This document shows positions 7,346 to 18,901 of a DNA stretch of 64,000 nucleotides, piece by piece (the stretch's first letter is position 1; every line of letters begins with the position of its first letter). The translations under genes and the position numbers were made by a program. Below the pieces are notes generated by a model. The model was not told where the DNA came from and did no database searches. It saw only the letters and a program-made list of their open reading frames with translations. Origin of the DNA: Beta vulgaris subsp. vulgaris (taxonomy: Eukaryota; Streptophyta; Magnoliopsida; Caryophyllales; Amaranthaceae); contig NC_079202.1 of the NCBI RefSeq assembly GCF_026745355.1, positions 38,342,543-38,406,542 on the forward strand, given 5' to 3'.

Positions 7346-9446
7346 TGTAACAACCCGCTCTTTCGAGCTGCTAGCGAAAACACACTCGACAACCATAATC
7401 AACAATTTACTCTTAAATACATCATTTCGCAGTGGGAAAACAACCTTAATTACACCAATAACTCAACTAATATTCCCAAATATTGTTTACAACAGAATAT
7501 AAATAACTATTCCTGAATCAGCTATCTAAATACAAACTTAATCCATAATCTACGACGACATCATAATCTCGCTTCACATCCAATTCCGAGCTCTGAATAT
7601 CAAACCTGCAAATTCAGGGAAGAAATACAGAACAAACAAAATTCCAAAATGAGTGGAAAACTCGTAACCTTTGCTTCAGCCCATTATAAACATTTTATTT
7701 CTCAAATCAACTTCATCTTGTTACAACGCTGGCATAGCTCATTCTCTTAAACAAATCAGTTGCAAGTACAGGCTTTGGACAAACGCTGCCTCCAATAAGG
7801 TTCGTTATGGAGCCCAACAATACTACCCCTAAAGTTCGTCATAAAGCATAGCCGACCGTATCAGGTCAAAAGAGTAAATATCCTCCACCCATACCTTGCC
7901 CACTTACTATTTTCAGTTCATAAACTAAGCCAGCAAACATTTGCATATGCATATTCATCGAATAACATCTCTAAAATCAACACATTCATAACTATGGCCA
8001 TAATTCGAACTCAATTATCAAAAACAAAACAAAGAGATTCACACACAGAAGGGCATGAGTAAATAATTCTACAGAACATAAAAGTTACCTCATAGGCATT
8101 CCAGATTTTAAACAATATAACCTCCTTCATTAATCTTCATCTCCAAACGAGACTCAAACTCCATAATCGTTCTCCAACATTTTACCTCACAATAATAACG
8201 ATAATTAATAACTATCGTTAAACTAATCTAAACAATAATGTGAATCTATAACCAATTCTCAATCTAGGAATTACCTCCAATTTAGCATTCTAATTTCCTA
8301 AATTCTCAATTCATAACTACAACTCTAAATCATCAAACTAAACCAACAAAACTTAACTTTAAATATAACAACTCCAACTACAATAATAATAACCATATGA
8401 ATACCATATTATATCCTTGAATTAGAAGCCACATGAAACTACTTCTAAAAGACATTATCTTAACTTTCAGATTTACCTACAAATTTACCCATTACTTAGA
8501 ACTAATAAATCACCATTAACATTACAACAACAATAACAGTGTACTAACAACAGCGCACAACTACACCAACAACCAACACAACCACACCAACAACCATCAC
8601 AACCACAACAGCAACAACATCAACCACACCAACAATCCTAATAGCAACAACAACACCACCACAACACAAGGGACGAAAAATAGAACAGGACACCAACACA
8701 AGAGCAACAACGACACAACAAGAGCAACAACACAACCACCACAACAACACAACCACCACAACAACAACATAACCACGAACGACCATTCGGAACCATAACA
8801 GCACATGAGAAAAGAAGAAAATACCTTGGTGTTTTTCAACCACCAACACACGACCACCACAAAAAGTGGCAGCAGCACCGACAAGACAACAAGGGAGAGA
8901 GAGAACACACTGGTGGCAGCGACAACAATGAAAGGAGAGAGAAACAAAAGCAGAGCCACCTTCACGGTCGCACAACCAACAAGAGTTGTGTGCCGGTAAG
9001 GGCGCGATATCACTAATTCAACACAACAGCAACACCGACGCAGTAGTGAAGCGAGCTGAGGAGAGAAGTTCCGGCGAAGCCAGCATGGTGCGACGCGACG
9101 CACGAAGAGCAGCAACACAGGACGACACCCACGAACAACAGTAGCAGCGACGAAATAAAGGAGGAGGGAATGGTGTTGTATCTCCGGCAAGCCCGCGTGG
9201 TGTAACGCGACACACGAAGAGCAACAACGCAGGACGACACCCACGAACAACAGTAGCAGCGACGAACGAAAAGCCCGACAAATCGTCGGCGAATTGAAAG
9301 AGAGGTGCGGCGAGGTCGCAGCGAAGAGAGAAGGACAGGGGATGGGTTTTCACAAGGTTTCAGTTTTCTTTGGGGTTTTGGGTTTGGAAAGTACCACGGG
9401 GGGGGGGGGGGGAGAAAACGATTGAGTTGAGGTTTTGTTTAATTAA
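7346..9446. mobile_element. Probable LTR fragment of a gypsy-type retrotransposon
   Basis: Starts TGTAACAACCCGC and follows the same order of composition as the 3.26-kb LTR at 41176: a cagtgggaaa phrase ~90 bp in, a long AC-rich section, a CAACAACAC-rich stretch (8520-8780), a GC-richer purine-biased section, then ggttttggggtttt. The apparent long ORFs on the minus strand (8544-9353) are low-complexity V/L/C artefacts. The matching end may lie at 22947-23215, beyond a nested element. No TSD was found, so the identity is inferred. Confidence 0.4.
9069..9268. repeat. Tandem duplication, ~113-bp unit
   Basis: The block from ttccggcgaagcc to cagtagcagcgacga is repeated about 113 bp downstream with roughly ten differences. 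Confidence 0.8.
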
Positions 9447-9479
9447 GGGTGCGTTCTCCTCAACTTTAAAAATTAAGTT

Positions 9480-9660
9480 TTAGGTCCAATAAGTTCATAT
9501 AAGTTGCAATAAGGTCCAAGCAGAGCAATAAGTTCCAATTAGGTCTAATAATGTGCAATAAGTTTCAATCAGGTGCAATAAGTTTCAATCAGGTCTAATA
9601 AGGTCCAATAAGTTCCAATCAGGTCTAATAAGGTCCAATAAGGCCCAAATAGTCAATGTT
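9480..9660 (+). repeat. Left subterminal tandem array of TIR element 1
   Basis: About nine imperfect ~20-bp units built from gtccaataagttccaatcag. Confidence 0.85.
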
Positions 9661-10374
9661 CAATAAACATTTGTATTATTGTACATTGTTTTATTATTCA
9701 TAATTTCATATCACTATTAGCTGATTTTGTTATTATTAGAATTTTAATTAAAGTACCAAAATGATTATATAATATTATACTTGTATTAGTGTCTATTATT
9801 TTATTAAATATTTGTATTATTGTCTATTATTTTATTATTTATATTACAATTAGCTGATTATGTTATTATTAGATATTTCATTAAAGTACAACAATGTATA
9901 GTATTATACTTGTATTAGTGTCTATTATTTGATTATTCATATTACTATTGGCTAATTATATTATTATTAAATACGAAATTAAACCTTAGGATTATAACTT
10001 ACATGCTTATGGAATGTAATAGAGTAATATTACTCAATATAGGGCCCCCAGAAAAACCGCTCCTTGAATCGTTCTCGACCCGAAACCGCAACCCCAAAGA
10101 ACACTATTTTCCTCTTTGAAAAATCCACGAAAAAAAATCCAAGAGGTGTTGAAGGTGGATGAGCGAAAATTGATGGGTGATTATGATTGGTGACTTCTTG
10201 TTTGTGACTCTAATGGAGTGTTGGAAAAAAGCTAAAAAAAAAAATAACAGAAGGAAGAAAGGAGAAGAAATGAATGAAGGCAGGCTTTGTTTTGGCTACG
10301 GTGATATACGAGATTTTTTTCTCTTTCTTTTTTTTTCTTTTTATTTTCTCCCTCCTTTATAATAATGCATAATA
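9661..10374. other. AT-rich element body and unassigned DNA
   Basis: 9661-10010 repeats the phrase gtctattattttattattta several times and is shared with the other GGGTGCG elements. 10040-10372 (ggcccccagaaaaaccgctc onward) is not found elsewhere in the window and is unassigned. The small ORF at 10177 has no recognisable features. Confidence 0.4.
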
Positions 10375-10913
10375 TCTCTATTATATAAGGGAAGGGGGGG
10401 AGCAATGATGTCCTCTTTGGAAATGCCTATTTTGCCCTCTTCCCTTTCTAAATTACAAAAGGATTGTCAAAATCAAAATCGGCACTCAAAGAAAACTACC
10501 AAAAATTAATTTACAACACTAACTCACAGATCACTTAAAAGAAAAAACTTTACGAATCACTCAAATAATCAGAAAACTTTATTAAAACTTAAAATTAACA
10601 TACAAACTAAAACTAATAATCTAGAACGTCAATACATACAAAAATATTTACAAAAATTTACATACAAATCACTATTCTCAAGAACCATTCACAATTAATG
10701 GTGGGCCATGATAAAAAATAGTGGTGTATTTGTAGTGAAATCAAAATTTAGAAGTTAGACAAGGAAAAAAATTATTTACTTTTTTTATAGTGTTTCTTAT
10801 ATATAATAAAAATTTTACATATATTTGGACCTATCTTTTTCTATTATATAATTGTGATTAATTATCAAGGTAAAAAGATTTATGTAAAATATCATTCAAG
10901 AATCAAAGTACAA
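10375..10913 (+). mobile_element. Helitron 5' fragment
   Basis: Begins with the same terminus as the Helitron at 10918 (TCTCTATTATATAAGGGAAG preceded by A) and shares its first ~130 bp with changes. The CTAG-type 3' end is not found, so it is truncated. Confidence 0.55.
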
Positions 10914-10917
10914 CATA

Positions 10918-11435
10918 TCTCTATTATATAAGAGAAGGGGGGAGCTATGGTGTCCCTAAATGAAGAGACTATGTTACCCCCTTCTCATTCTAAATTACAA
11001 ATGCACTTATAAATCAAATGGGGCTTGAAACAAAAATACCAAAAATATAATTATAACAATCACTCACAAACTACTACCAATGAAAAAATTGACTTGAAAT
11101 CAAAGTGTCCACTTTCTTTACAATTTATGAAGTACTGTACTTAATTCAAAAATCAACTAAAAAATTATAATATTAGAAATCATAAATAAATTCAATAAAA
11201 TTTCTATTTTGTTCATAGAATTTAACTTTGAAAAGTAAAAAAAAAAAAAAAAACAAAAACAAAAACAGAAAGAATGGTGAGAGACTTAAGTGACAGAAAC
11301 TAAACCAATCAAATTTTGCAACTAAAAACAATAATTATACTTCGTATTTCTAATGTTCAAATTTTGACTTTTATGCCGAAGAAAATCGAGTTTCTGTTTC
11401 GAAAAAAAAATTCAAGCACGTGCAAAAAATTCTAG
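10918..11435 (+). mobile_element. Non-autonomous Helitron, 518 bp
   Basis: The 5' end is TCTCTATTATATAAGAGAAG after host A (10917). The 3' end is a GCACGTGC palindrome, then aaaaaatt and CTAG, before host T (11436). 5'-TC, a 3' hairpin about 7-10 nt from CTRR and insertion between A and T are the Helitron hallmarks. The element aligns end to end with the inverted copy at 30632-31250. It carries no Rep/helicase gene. Confidence 0.8.
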
Positions 11436-11856
11436 TGTAATTGGGTACAAGTAACAAGTGAGAGATGAAAGTAGAGTTAGAGATAAGGAGTTAATGCATT
11501 CTACTACCTTCAAGTATATGAAAGTGGAGTGAGAATTTTTCATATGTGCCAATTTTAACTTGTTAGCAATAAATGTTAATGAACTTTTGATTTTCTACTA
11601 GTGCTTTATAAAATAAAAACAAGACTATTAGATATGTTATTGGTGAAAGTTATGTATTAGAAAATATATAAATAGTAAATTGTTTTTGTTAAATTAATTA
11701 TCATAAGAGATAATGAATAATTATTATTTTTTTAAAGGACGAATTTTAATAATTATTACTTCATAATAAATTTTGCTCGATATTATTTACGTTAGGGGTA
11801 ATATTTATGTTATTAATTGTCATTTTTTTTGTCCGATAAGGCCAAATAAGTTTCAA
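11436..11856. other. Body of TIR element 1 up to the Sirevirus
   Basis: AT-rich. 11560-11856 matches 25330-25620 and 24240-24490, showing it is the right half of the GGGTGCG element body. The host sequence tttcaa at 11851-11856 is the cut end of the array unit tttcaatcaggtcc. Confidence 0.6.
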
Positions 11857-13212
11857 GTTTTGATAATGACAAAGAAACAAAGGAACAAACTAAGTAGTGA
11901 ACTAATGAATTATTTAAGTGTATGGTGTCTAAGGTATCAATGCAAGGAACTGGGAGAATACAAAGTCAATGAAGAAGTCAAGAGAGGATTTCAAAGGCTA
12001 AGTAAAGAAGTTTCTATGTTGATACTGGAGCAAGCATTGGATCAAGAATAATAGAAGCTAGGCGTTTTATTTTCTAGTTCCAATGTAAAGGAACAAAGAA
12101 AGAATGGTAAGGAACTGTGGCAGAATATTGAGAATGAAGCGTTTGTTCCTCTGTAAGGAACAAACTCAGTGGCACTTAGTAAATATGTTAAAGGAACTGA
12201 ACTAATATAAGGAACTAGACTTAGGCGTGTACTTAGTATAACGATTAAAAGATAATGGAGTAAGTCATGCCTAGATTATAGGAAATTAGTTATTTCTAAT
12301 TTCAAATGATAAAATCAGTTTTAAAAAGAAAATCTGTTTTGGAAAAGATTTTATTTTTCGGAAAATAAGAAAATAAAAATCCGGTTGTTAGAAAGATTTT
12401 ATTTCAAAGATATTATTTTCTTAAAGATTGAAATTCAGATTTAAAGATAAAAAGAGTTTATAAAAACTGATTTTCGGATAATGTTGAAGGAACTCCTATT
12501 ATTTAGGAGTAATGGCTGCATTTTATCCACGTTCATTTATAGTTCATGGGATCATGGGACATGATGTAAAACGTGTTCCTTAGGGGAAGGAACATCATGG
12601 GTAAATGGATTAAAACGTGTACTCTAACATTAATCCCACGTTCTTCATGATTAACACTATAAATATAGAAGTCTAGATAAGTTCCAAATTGTGTCTGACT
12701 AAGTAATTAAGTGAGTTTAACTTATTAAGTGTCAGTGCCTTCATTCTCTCATAATAGCCATTTGTTCTTTGCCTTCTTACTCTAATTCCACTAAGCTTAT
12801 TTCGATCAATTGTATTTTGGTTTTTGGGGTAAGGGAACTTTGAGTGAAGTTCTGTAAGAGAAAGGCTTTGAGTGAAGCTTGTATGTGTGAGAAAACTTCG
12901 AGTGAAGTTGAGAGGAACTGCTGTTAAGGGAACAGTGGTTCAGGAACTTGAGTTTAGGAACTCAAGGTAGGGCTCGAGTTAGAATTAGGTTGTAACAGAG
13001 TTGTTTGGCCTAATTAGTGAAAGTGTTGAGTTTAAAATCCCTAGTGGTCGAGGTTGTTTCTTCTTGTTGGGCCCAAGAAGTTTTTCCTCGTAAAAATCCC
13101 TTGTGTTCCTTTAGCTTGTTTATTCGTTTAAGTTTTAATTTCCGCAAAAAGTTACGTTTATTTCTACACCTACAATTCACCCCCCTCTTGTAGTGTTCCT
13201 AGGGAAATAACA
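11857..13212 (+). repeat. Sirevirus 5' LTR (first 12 nt missing)
   Basis: Matches 21346-22704 nearly perfectly. The TGTTGAACCCTA that opens the 3' LTR is absent. It ends ctagggaaataaca. A promoter-like ctataaatata occurs at 12657-12667, about 120 bp after the ggaacatcatgggtaaatgg block. The small ORF at 11773-12051 lies mostly within the LTR and recurs in the other LTR. Confidence 0.9.
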
Positions 13213-13214
13213 AT

Positions 13215-13226
13215 TGGTATCAGAGC
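13215..13226 (+). promoter_or_regulatory. Primer binding site, initiator tRNA-Met
   Basis: TGGTATCAGAGC, two nucleotides after the 5' LTR, is complementary to the 3' end of plant initiator tRNA-Met, the usual copia primer. Confidence 0.9.
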
Positions 13227-13277
13227 TAGAACTCACGTAAGATAGGAAACCCTATTGAGGAAAAGATCCAAGGAACA

Positions 13278-15107
13278 ATGAATACCAAGAGAAACTTGAA
13301 GAAGGTTATTCCACTCAAAGGCCTCCTATGTTCAATGGGAAGTACTACAACTATTGGAAGAACCGCATGGAGATATTCATCAAGGCTGAAAACTATCAGG
13401 TATGGAGAGTCATTGAAGTTGGTGATTTCGAAGTCACAACTACAAATGACAAAAATGAGGTAACTCTTAAACCCCTCTCTGATTATGCAAATCTGATTTT
13501 GAAAAAAGGAAGTAAATGCCATGGCTATTAAATCTATTGCATTGTGGACTTGGACCCCATGAACATAATAGGATCATGGGATGCAAATCCGCAAAGCAAA
13601 TATGGGATTTACTAGAAGTAACCCACGAAGGAACTAATGAAGTTAAAAGATCGAAAATTGATTTACTTATGAATCAATATGAACTGTTCTGCATGAAATC
13701 CAAAGAAAGCATCCGAGACATGTTTACTCGTTTTACTAACATTATAAATGAGTTGGCTTCTCTTGGAAAGTTTATTTCATCTGAGGAACAGGTTCGAAAG
13801 GTTCTTAGGAGTCTTCCTAAGGACAGATGGATGGCTAAAGTCACGCTCTTCAAGAAACAAAAGACTTCACTAAGTTCAACTTAGAACAGCTGGCAGGGTC
13901 ACTTATGACTCATGAGCTTCACCTTGATACTGAATATGGTGAAAGCTCCAAATCAAAATCAATTGCTCTCAAAGCAGATGATGAAGATGATTCGGACTCT
14001 GAAGAAGAAGAAGCAGCCCTCATGGTTCGAAAATTTCGAAAGATGTACAGGAACATGAAGAATGGAAACTTCAAAGGTAAAACTAAGAAATTTTCTAACA
14101 AAGCTGCTTGTCATAAATGTGGAAGTACAGATCACTTCATCAAAGAATGTCCTCTTTGGGAAAACGACAAAACCAAAGAAAGGAACAAGGAACGCTTTGC
14201 TGAAAGGAACAAAGAATCAAAAGCACCTTTCTCTAAGGCAAATGTGCGCAAAGCTATGATAGCTGCTTGGGGAGATTCAGAGACGGAAGAAGAAGAGGAA
14301 CAACCAACTGAAGAAACAGCAAACCTTTGCCTCATGGCAAACATGACGAAAAAGAAGATGAAGAAAAATATTGAGGTAAGTCAACATGGACTTGAGTCAG
14401 AACTAGATGGTAAAACTAGGACTGAAATATATGATCTTCTTTATGATGCAATTCTTGAATGTAGAGATGAACGTGAAAAACGTGAACAAACGGAACAAGC
14501 CTTAAAGGTTTGCAAGGAACACATAGAATGGCTTAAGAAAATGAGAACTGATGTCGAAACTAGATTTTTTGATTTTTTTTATAAAAACTTAAAAATCAAA
14601 GAATGTTATGAGAGTTTGAAAAATGAAAATTATCTAATTAATTTAGAGATTTCACACTTGAAGGAATTTGTCCCTGTTCTGAGTTCCTTTGATATAAGAT
14701 CAACCCCTTTGAAAGGATACAGATCTGAGATTGAAAAAATAAATAAAGAGAAAAATATTTTAAAGGAACAGATCTGTAATCTTAAAAAGGAACTGGTTGT
14801 CGCAAGGAACAGAGGCAAAATCATGAAAGTTCCTAAGTGGATTGAGAAACCACAGACCAAAAGGAAGGAAGGTCTTGGTTTTGAAAACTACAAGAAAAGG
14901 AACAAGACAAAGAAATATGTTGATCTACCTAGTGATAAGTTCTGTATGTATTGTGGCAAGGTAGGTCATTACATAAATCAATGTCAACTAAAATCTGAGA
15001 TGATTGGGAAAAATGTGACAATAAGTAAGAAAAAATGGGTTGTCAAAACAAATCCTAGTCAAGAACAGGAACCCACGAAAGATGGGGTTCCTTCAACTAA
15101 CAACTAG
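13278..15107 (+). pseudogene. Sirevirus gag, frameshifted
   Basis: Structural protein that forms the particle and binds RNA. The frame shifts near 13325 lead into MFNGKYYNYWKNRMEIFIKA, the gag N-terminal block. A further shift at ~13515 leads into a helical UBN2-like core with LGPHEHNRIMGCKSAKQIWD. Another at ~13855 leads into the 400-residue open frame 13905-15107. That frame has an acidic stretch (about residues 27-36), a zinc knuckle CHKCGSTDHFIKEC (about 69-82), a long coiled-coil-like K/E-rich middle, and a second knuckle CMYCGKVGHYINQC (about 347-360). Two widely spaced knuckles and a long coiled region fit Sirevirus gag. Breaks are single-base indels; the protein is not producible from this consensus in one piece. 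Confidence 0.85.
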
Positions 15108-16494
15108 TTGATTTTTGCAGGTTGGAGTGAGGGGGAACAACACTTGGTATCTCGATAGTGGTTGTTCCAAGCACATGACAGGAGACAAAACGAAGTTTCT
15201 CTCACTCACAACCTATGAAGGTGGAGTGTAACATTTGGTGATAATAAGAAAGGTAACATTGTTGCTATGGGTAAGGTCGGTAAGTCACCATTACACTCCA
15301 TTGAAAATGTATTTTTAGTTGAAGGTCTAAAACATAATCTATTAAGCATTTCTCAATTCTGTGACAAAGGAAATACTGTAAAATTTGATAAGGAAAAATG
15401 CTTAATCATCAACATTAAAACTAAGAAGGTTATGTTGGAAGGAACAAGGAAAGGGAACACATACATTGTGGATCTAGACCTTGTTCCTCAAATCAATTTA
15501 ACTTGTCTTAGTGTTATTGAAGATGATTCACTTCTATGGCACAAGCGTCTAGGACATGCTAGCTTTTCATTCTTGAGAAACTTAGATCAAAAGACCTTGT
15601 TTTAGGATTACCATCTATAAAATTTCATATTGATCAAGTTTGTGATGCATGTGCACGAGGTAAACAAGTAAGATCCTCTTTCAAATCTAAAACGATTGTA
15701 AGTACCACTAAACCATTAGAGTTAATTCATATGGACTTATGTGGACCCATGAGAATTCAAAGCAGAAGTGGAAAGAGGTATGTACTTGTGATTGTAGATG
15801 ACTACTCTAGGTACACTTGGGTTATTTTTCTCTCTAGTAAAGATGAAACTTATGATGAGTTCCTTGTCTTTGCTAAAAGAGTTCAAAACCTAAGTGGACA
15901 TAAAATAATGCACATTAGATCAGATCATGGCAAGGAATTCGAAAATTATAAATTTGATGACCTAAGCAGAGATAATGGCCTAGATCATAATTTTTCTGCC
16001 CCTAGAACACCACAACAAAATGGTGTTGTAGAAAGGAAAAATAGAACTTTGGAGGAAATGTCTAGAACCATGTTAATTGCTAGTGAACTTCCAAGGAACT
16101 TTTGGGCTGAAGCTGTTAATCTGCTTGTCACATAATTAATCGTGCCATGATGAGACCTATCATTAATAAAACTCCTTATGAACTTTACTTTGGAAAGAAA
16201 CCAAACATCACCTATTTTAGAACATTTGGATGCAAATGTTATGTGCATAATAATGGAAAAGATAATCTTGGAAAATTTGATGCAAGGAGTGATGAAGCAA
16301 CATTTTTAGGATACTCCTCACATAGTAAAGCTTATAGAGTATATAACAAGAGAACTATGTGTGTTGAAGAAAGCATTCATGTAATCTTTGATGAATCTGA
16401 CAAACATAATCCAAGCATACAGGTTGATGACTATGAGATAGGGTTAGCGCAACCTAGTCAAGGAACACAGATTCACAAGAAGAAGAAGAAGTGA
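15108..16494 (+). pseudogene. Sirevirus pol, protease and integrase part, frameshifted
   Basis: Protease: WYLDSGCSKHMTG at 15142-15181 (copia proteases commonly have DSG rather than DTG). Integrase: LLWHKRLGHA begins the HHCC zinc domain at ~15530, with CDACARGK near 15640 completing it in another frame. The catalytic core lies at 15731-16135 with first Asp in MDLCGP, second in IRSDHGKEF and Glu in VERKNRT, the DDE triad. The core continues after a break at ~16134 as MMRPIINKTPYELYFGKKPN (16147). Breaks at ~15232, ~15603, ~16134 and ~16494 stop translation. It would cut and join element DNA into the chromosome if intact. Confidence 0.85.
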
Positions 16495-18343
16495 AAGAGG
16501 AAAGGAACGAGGAATTCGAAAATAATGAGATCAATGATATTCCTGTTCCTCAAGGAGGAGAAGATGCTCCTGTTCCTCTAAATGAAGGAACTGAGTCCAC
16601 CGAGGCTAACAGAGGAACAACTGAGCAGAGTTCCTCATCCACTCAAGGAACTCATGAGGAACAACATGTTCCTATAAGAGAGTTTCAACCAAAACCTTGG
16701 AGATTACAAAAGTCACATCCTGTGGAACTCATAATCAGCGACATATCCAAAGGTACGCAAACTAGATCTCAGTTAAGGAACTTTTGTGCATTTCATGCGT
16801 TCCTATCAATGATGGAACCAAGAAATCATGAAGAAGCCTTAACTGACTCTGATTGGATTATTGCAATGCAAGCTGAATTAAATGAGTTTGAAAGAAACAA
16901 GGTATGGCATCTAGTTCCTTCATCTAAACAACAAAAAGTAATTGGCTTAAAATGGGTGTTTAGAAACAAACTAGATGAATATGGAACCATTGTAAGAAAC
17001 AAAGCTAGACTTGTAGTAAAAGGTTATAACCAACAAGAAGGAATTGATTATGAAGAAACCTTTGCTCCTGTAGCTAGATTAGAAGCCATTAGAATCTTAA
17101 TTGCATTTGCTGCTTACATGGGATTCAAATTATATCAAATGGATGTTAAGTGTGCATTTTTAAATGGCTATCTATAAACGAAGATGTATATGTTGAACAA
17201 CCCCCTGGTTTCGAAAATAACAATCTCCCAAATCATGTCTACAAGCTTGATAAAGCTCTTTATGGGTTAAAACAAGCACCTAGATCATGGTATGAGAGAT
17301 TATCTAAGTTCCTTTTAGAAAATAACTTTAAAAGAGGAAAGGTTGATAAAACCTTGTTCCTAAAATCTAAAGGAACTGATATTTTGCTTGTTCAAATATA
17401 TGTTGATGACATCATATTCGGAGCTACTAATGAAACATTGTGCAAAGAATTCTCAAATCTCATGAGCAATGAATTTGAAATGAGTATGATGGGAGAGTTA
17501 AATTTCTTTCTTGGACTACAAATCAAACAAACTGAAAAAGGTATAATTGTTCACCAACAAAAATACATAAAGGAACTATTAAAGAAATATGGCCTCGAAA
17601 ATTCAAAGATAAATCACACTCCTATGGGAACTTCAACTAGATTAGATGAAGACTCCATAGGAACAAGTGTTGATCAAACAAAATTTAGAGGAATGATTGG
17701 TTCACTTTTGTATCTAACTGCTAGTCGTCCAGACATAGCTTTCAGTGTTGGTTTGTGTGCTAGATTTCAAGCAAATCCAAAGGAGTCTCACCTCACTGCT
17801 GTGAAGAGAATTCTTAGATACCTTAAAGGAACAGATGATCTTGGACTCTACTATCCAAGAAGTGATACATTCGAACTAAAAGGATATGCAGATGCAGATT
17901 ATGCTGGAGATCTTGTTAATAGGAAAAGCACCTCAGGTATGGCACAATTCCTTGGTCATAGTTTAGTTTCTTGGAGTACCAAGAAACAAAACACAGTTGC
18001 TTTATCCACTGCTGAAGCAGAATATGTAGCTGCTGCTGCATGTTGCTCTCAAATGCTTTGGATAAAACAACAACTTAGTGACTATGGAATAAACTTTGAA
18101 TGTGTTCCTATTTATTGTGACAATACAAGTGCTATAAGTATATCTAAAGATCCAGTGCATCATTCTAGAGTAAAGCATATACATATTAGACATCACTTTT
18201 TAAGAGAAAATGTCGAAAAAGGTTTGATCAAACTTGAGTTTTGTCAAACTGATTATCAGATTGCTGATATCCTAACTAAGCCTTTGCAAAGAGATAGATA
18301 TGAGAAATTAAGGCTTGAGTTAGGCTTAATAAAAATTAAGTGA
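16495..18343 (+). pseudogene. Sirevirus pol, reverse transcriptase and RNase H part, frameshifted
   Basis: The segment opens with a linker rich in VP/E repeats. RT starts near 16855 ([34 protein letters not shown]) and is broken once at 17177, after FLNGYL. It continues at 17190 with the VYVEQPPGFE block, ALYGLKQAPRSWYERL and the catalytic YVDDIIFG (from 17399). RNase H follows with GYADADYAGD, STAEAEY and DNTSAI, ending in ADILTKPL, the classic copia C-terminus, and stop TGA 18341-18343. The 397-residue frame 17150-18343 is intact and contains all RT and RNase H catalytic acids it should. Confidence 0.88.
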
Positions 18344-18901
18344 TTGTTCCTATGTCAATTCCCCCATGTTTGAATCAATTTGAGTGACTTTGTGTGCTAA
18401 AAATAATTGTGTTTAATTGCCTAAGACCATTGCAAATTGGAATGTTGCAAAACATAACCATGAAGTCAAAGAAACTAAACAACTCACAAATGTCACATAA
18501 TACTCCCCTTACTGTTCCTAAGGTCAAGAAACATGCATAGTATGAAGGATATTGATTGTAGCATTAGTTGTTCCTATAGCACAAGTTCCTTAGCATTTAT
18601 TTTCTTTCAAAAATTAAAATTCATAAAAATCCGAAAAATCCGATAAAATCCCAAAAATTAAGGGGAACCAGTTTAATTAAATCTTGGTTCTTTTTATCTT
18701 TTCGTTTTCTTTCTTTTATCTTTATTTTTATTTCTTTTGCCTTATTTCTTTCCCGCGTGTCATAATTACTATTACATGCAAAACTTCCTTCTTCAATTCA
18801 TCTAAGAAACCGTGTTCCTCTCAAACGCTTCATCTTCACCAAATCCGAAACCTCATCACACCCTTTGATACTCCATAAAAACCTCCAAACCTTCATAAAT
18901 C
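18344..18901 (+). other. Sirevirus spacer between pol and the third ORF
   Basis: Non-coding T-rich region of about 560 bp. Its length means the third ORF is not simply a read-through extension of pol in this element. Confidence 0.6.

Noticed and set aside
8544..9353. Long minus-strand ORFs rich in V, L and C
   Set aside because: They arise from CAACAAC/CACCAC-rich DNA in an LTR-like segment; no domain or conserved start.
11773..12051. 92-codon ORF repeated at 21349-21540
   Set aside because: It lies almost entirely in the Sirevirus LTR and is duplicated because the LTR is; no independent coding evidence.
13215..13226. tRNA-like sequence
   Set aside because: TGGTATCAGAGC here, and in reverse at 45034-45045, is a retroelement primer binding site; no cloverleaf surrounds it.
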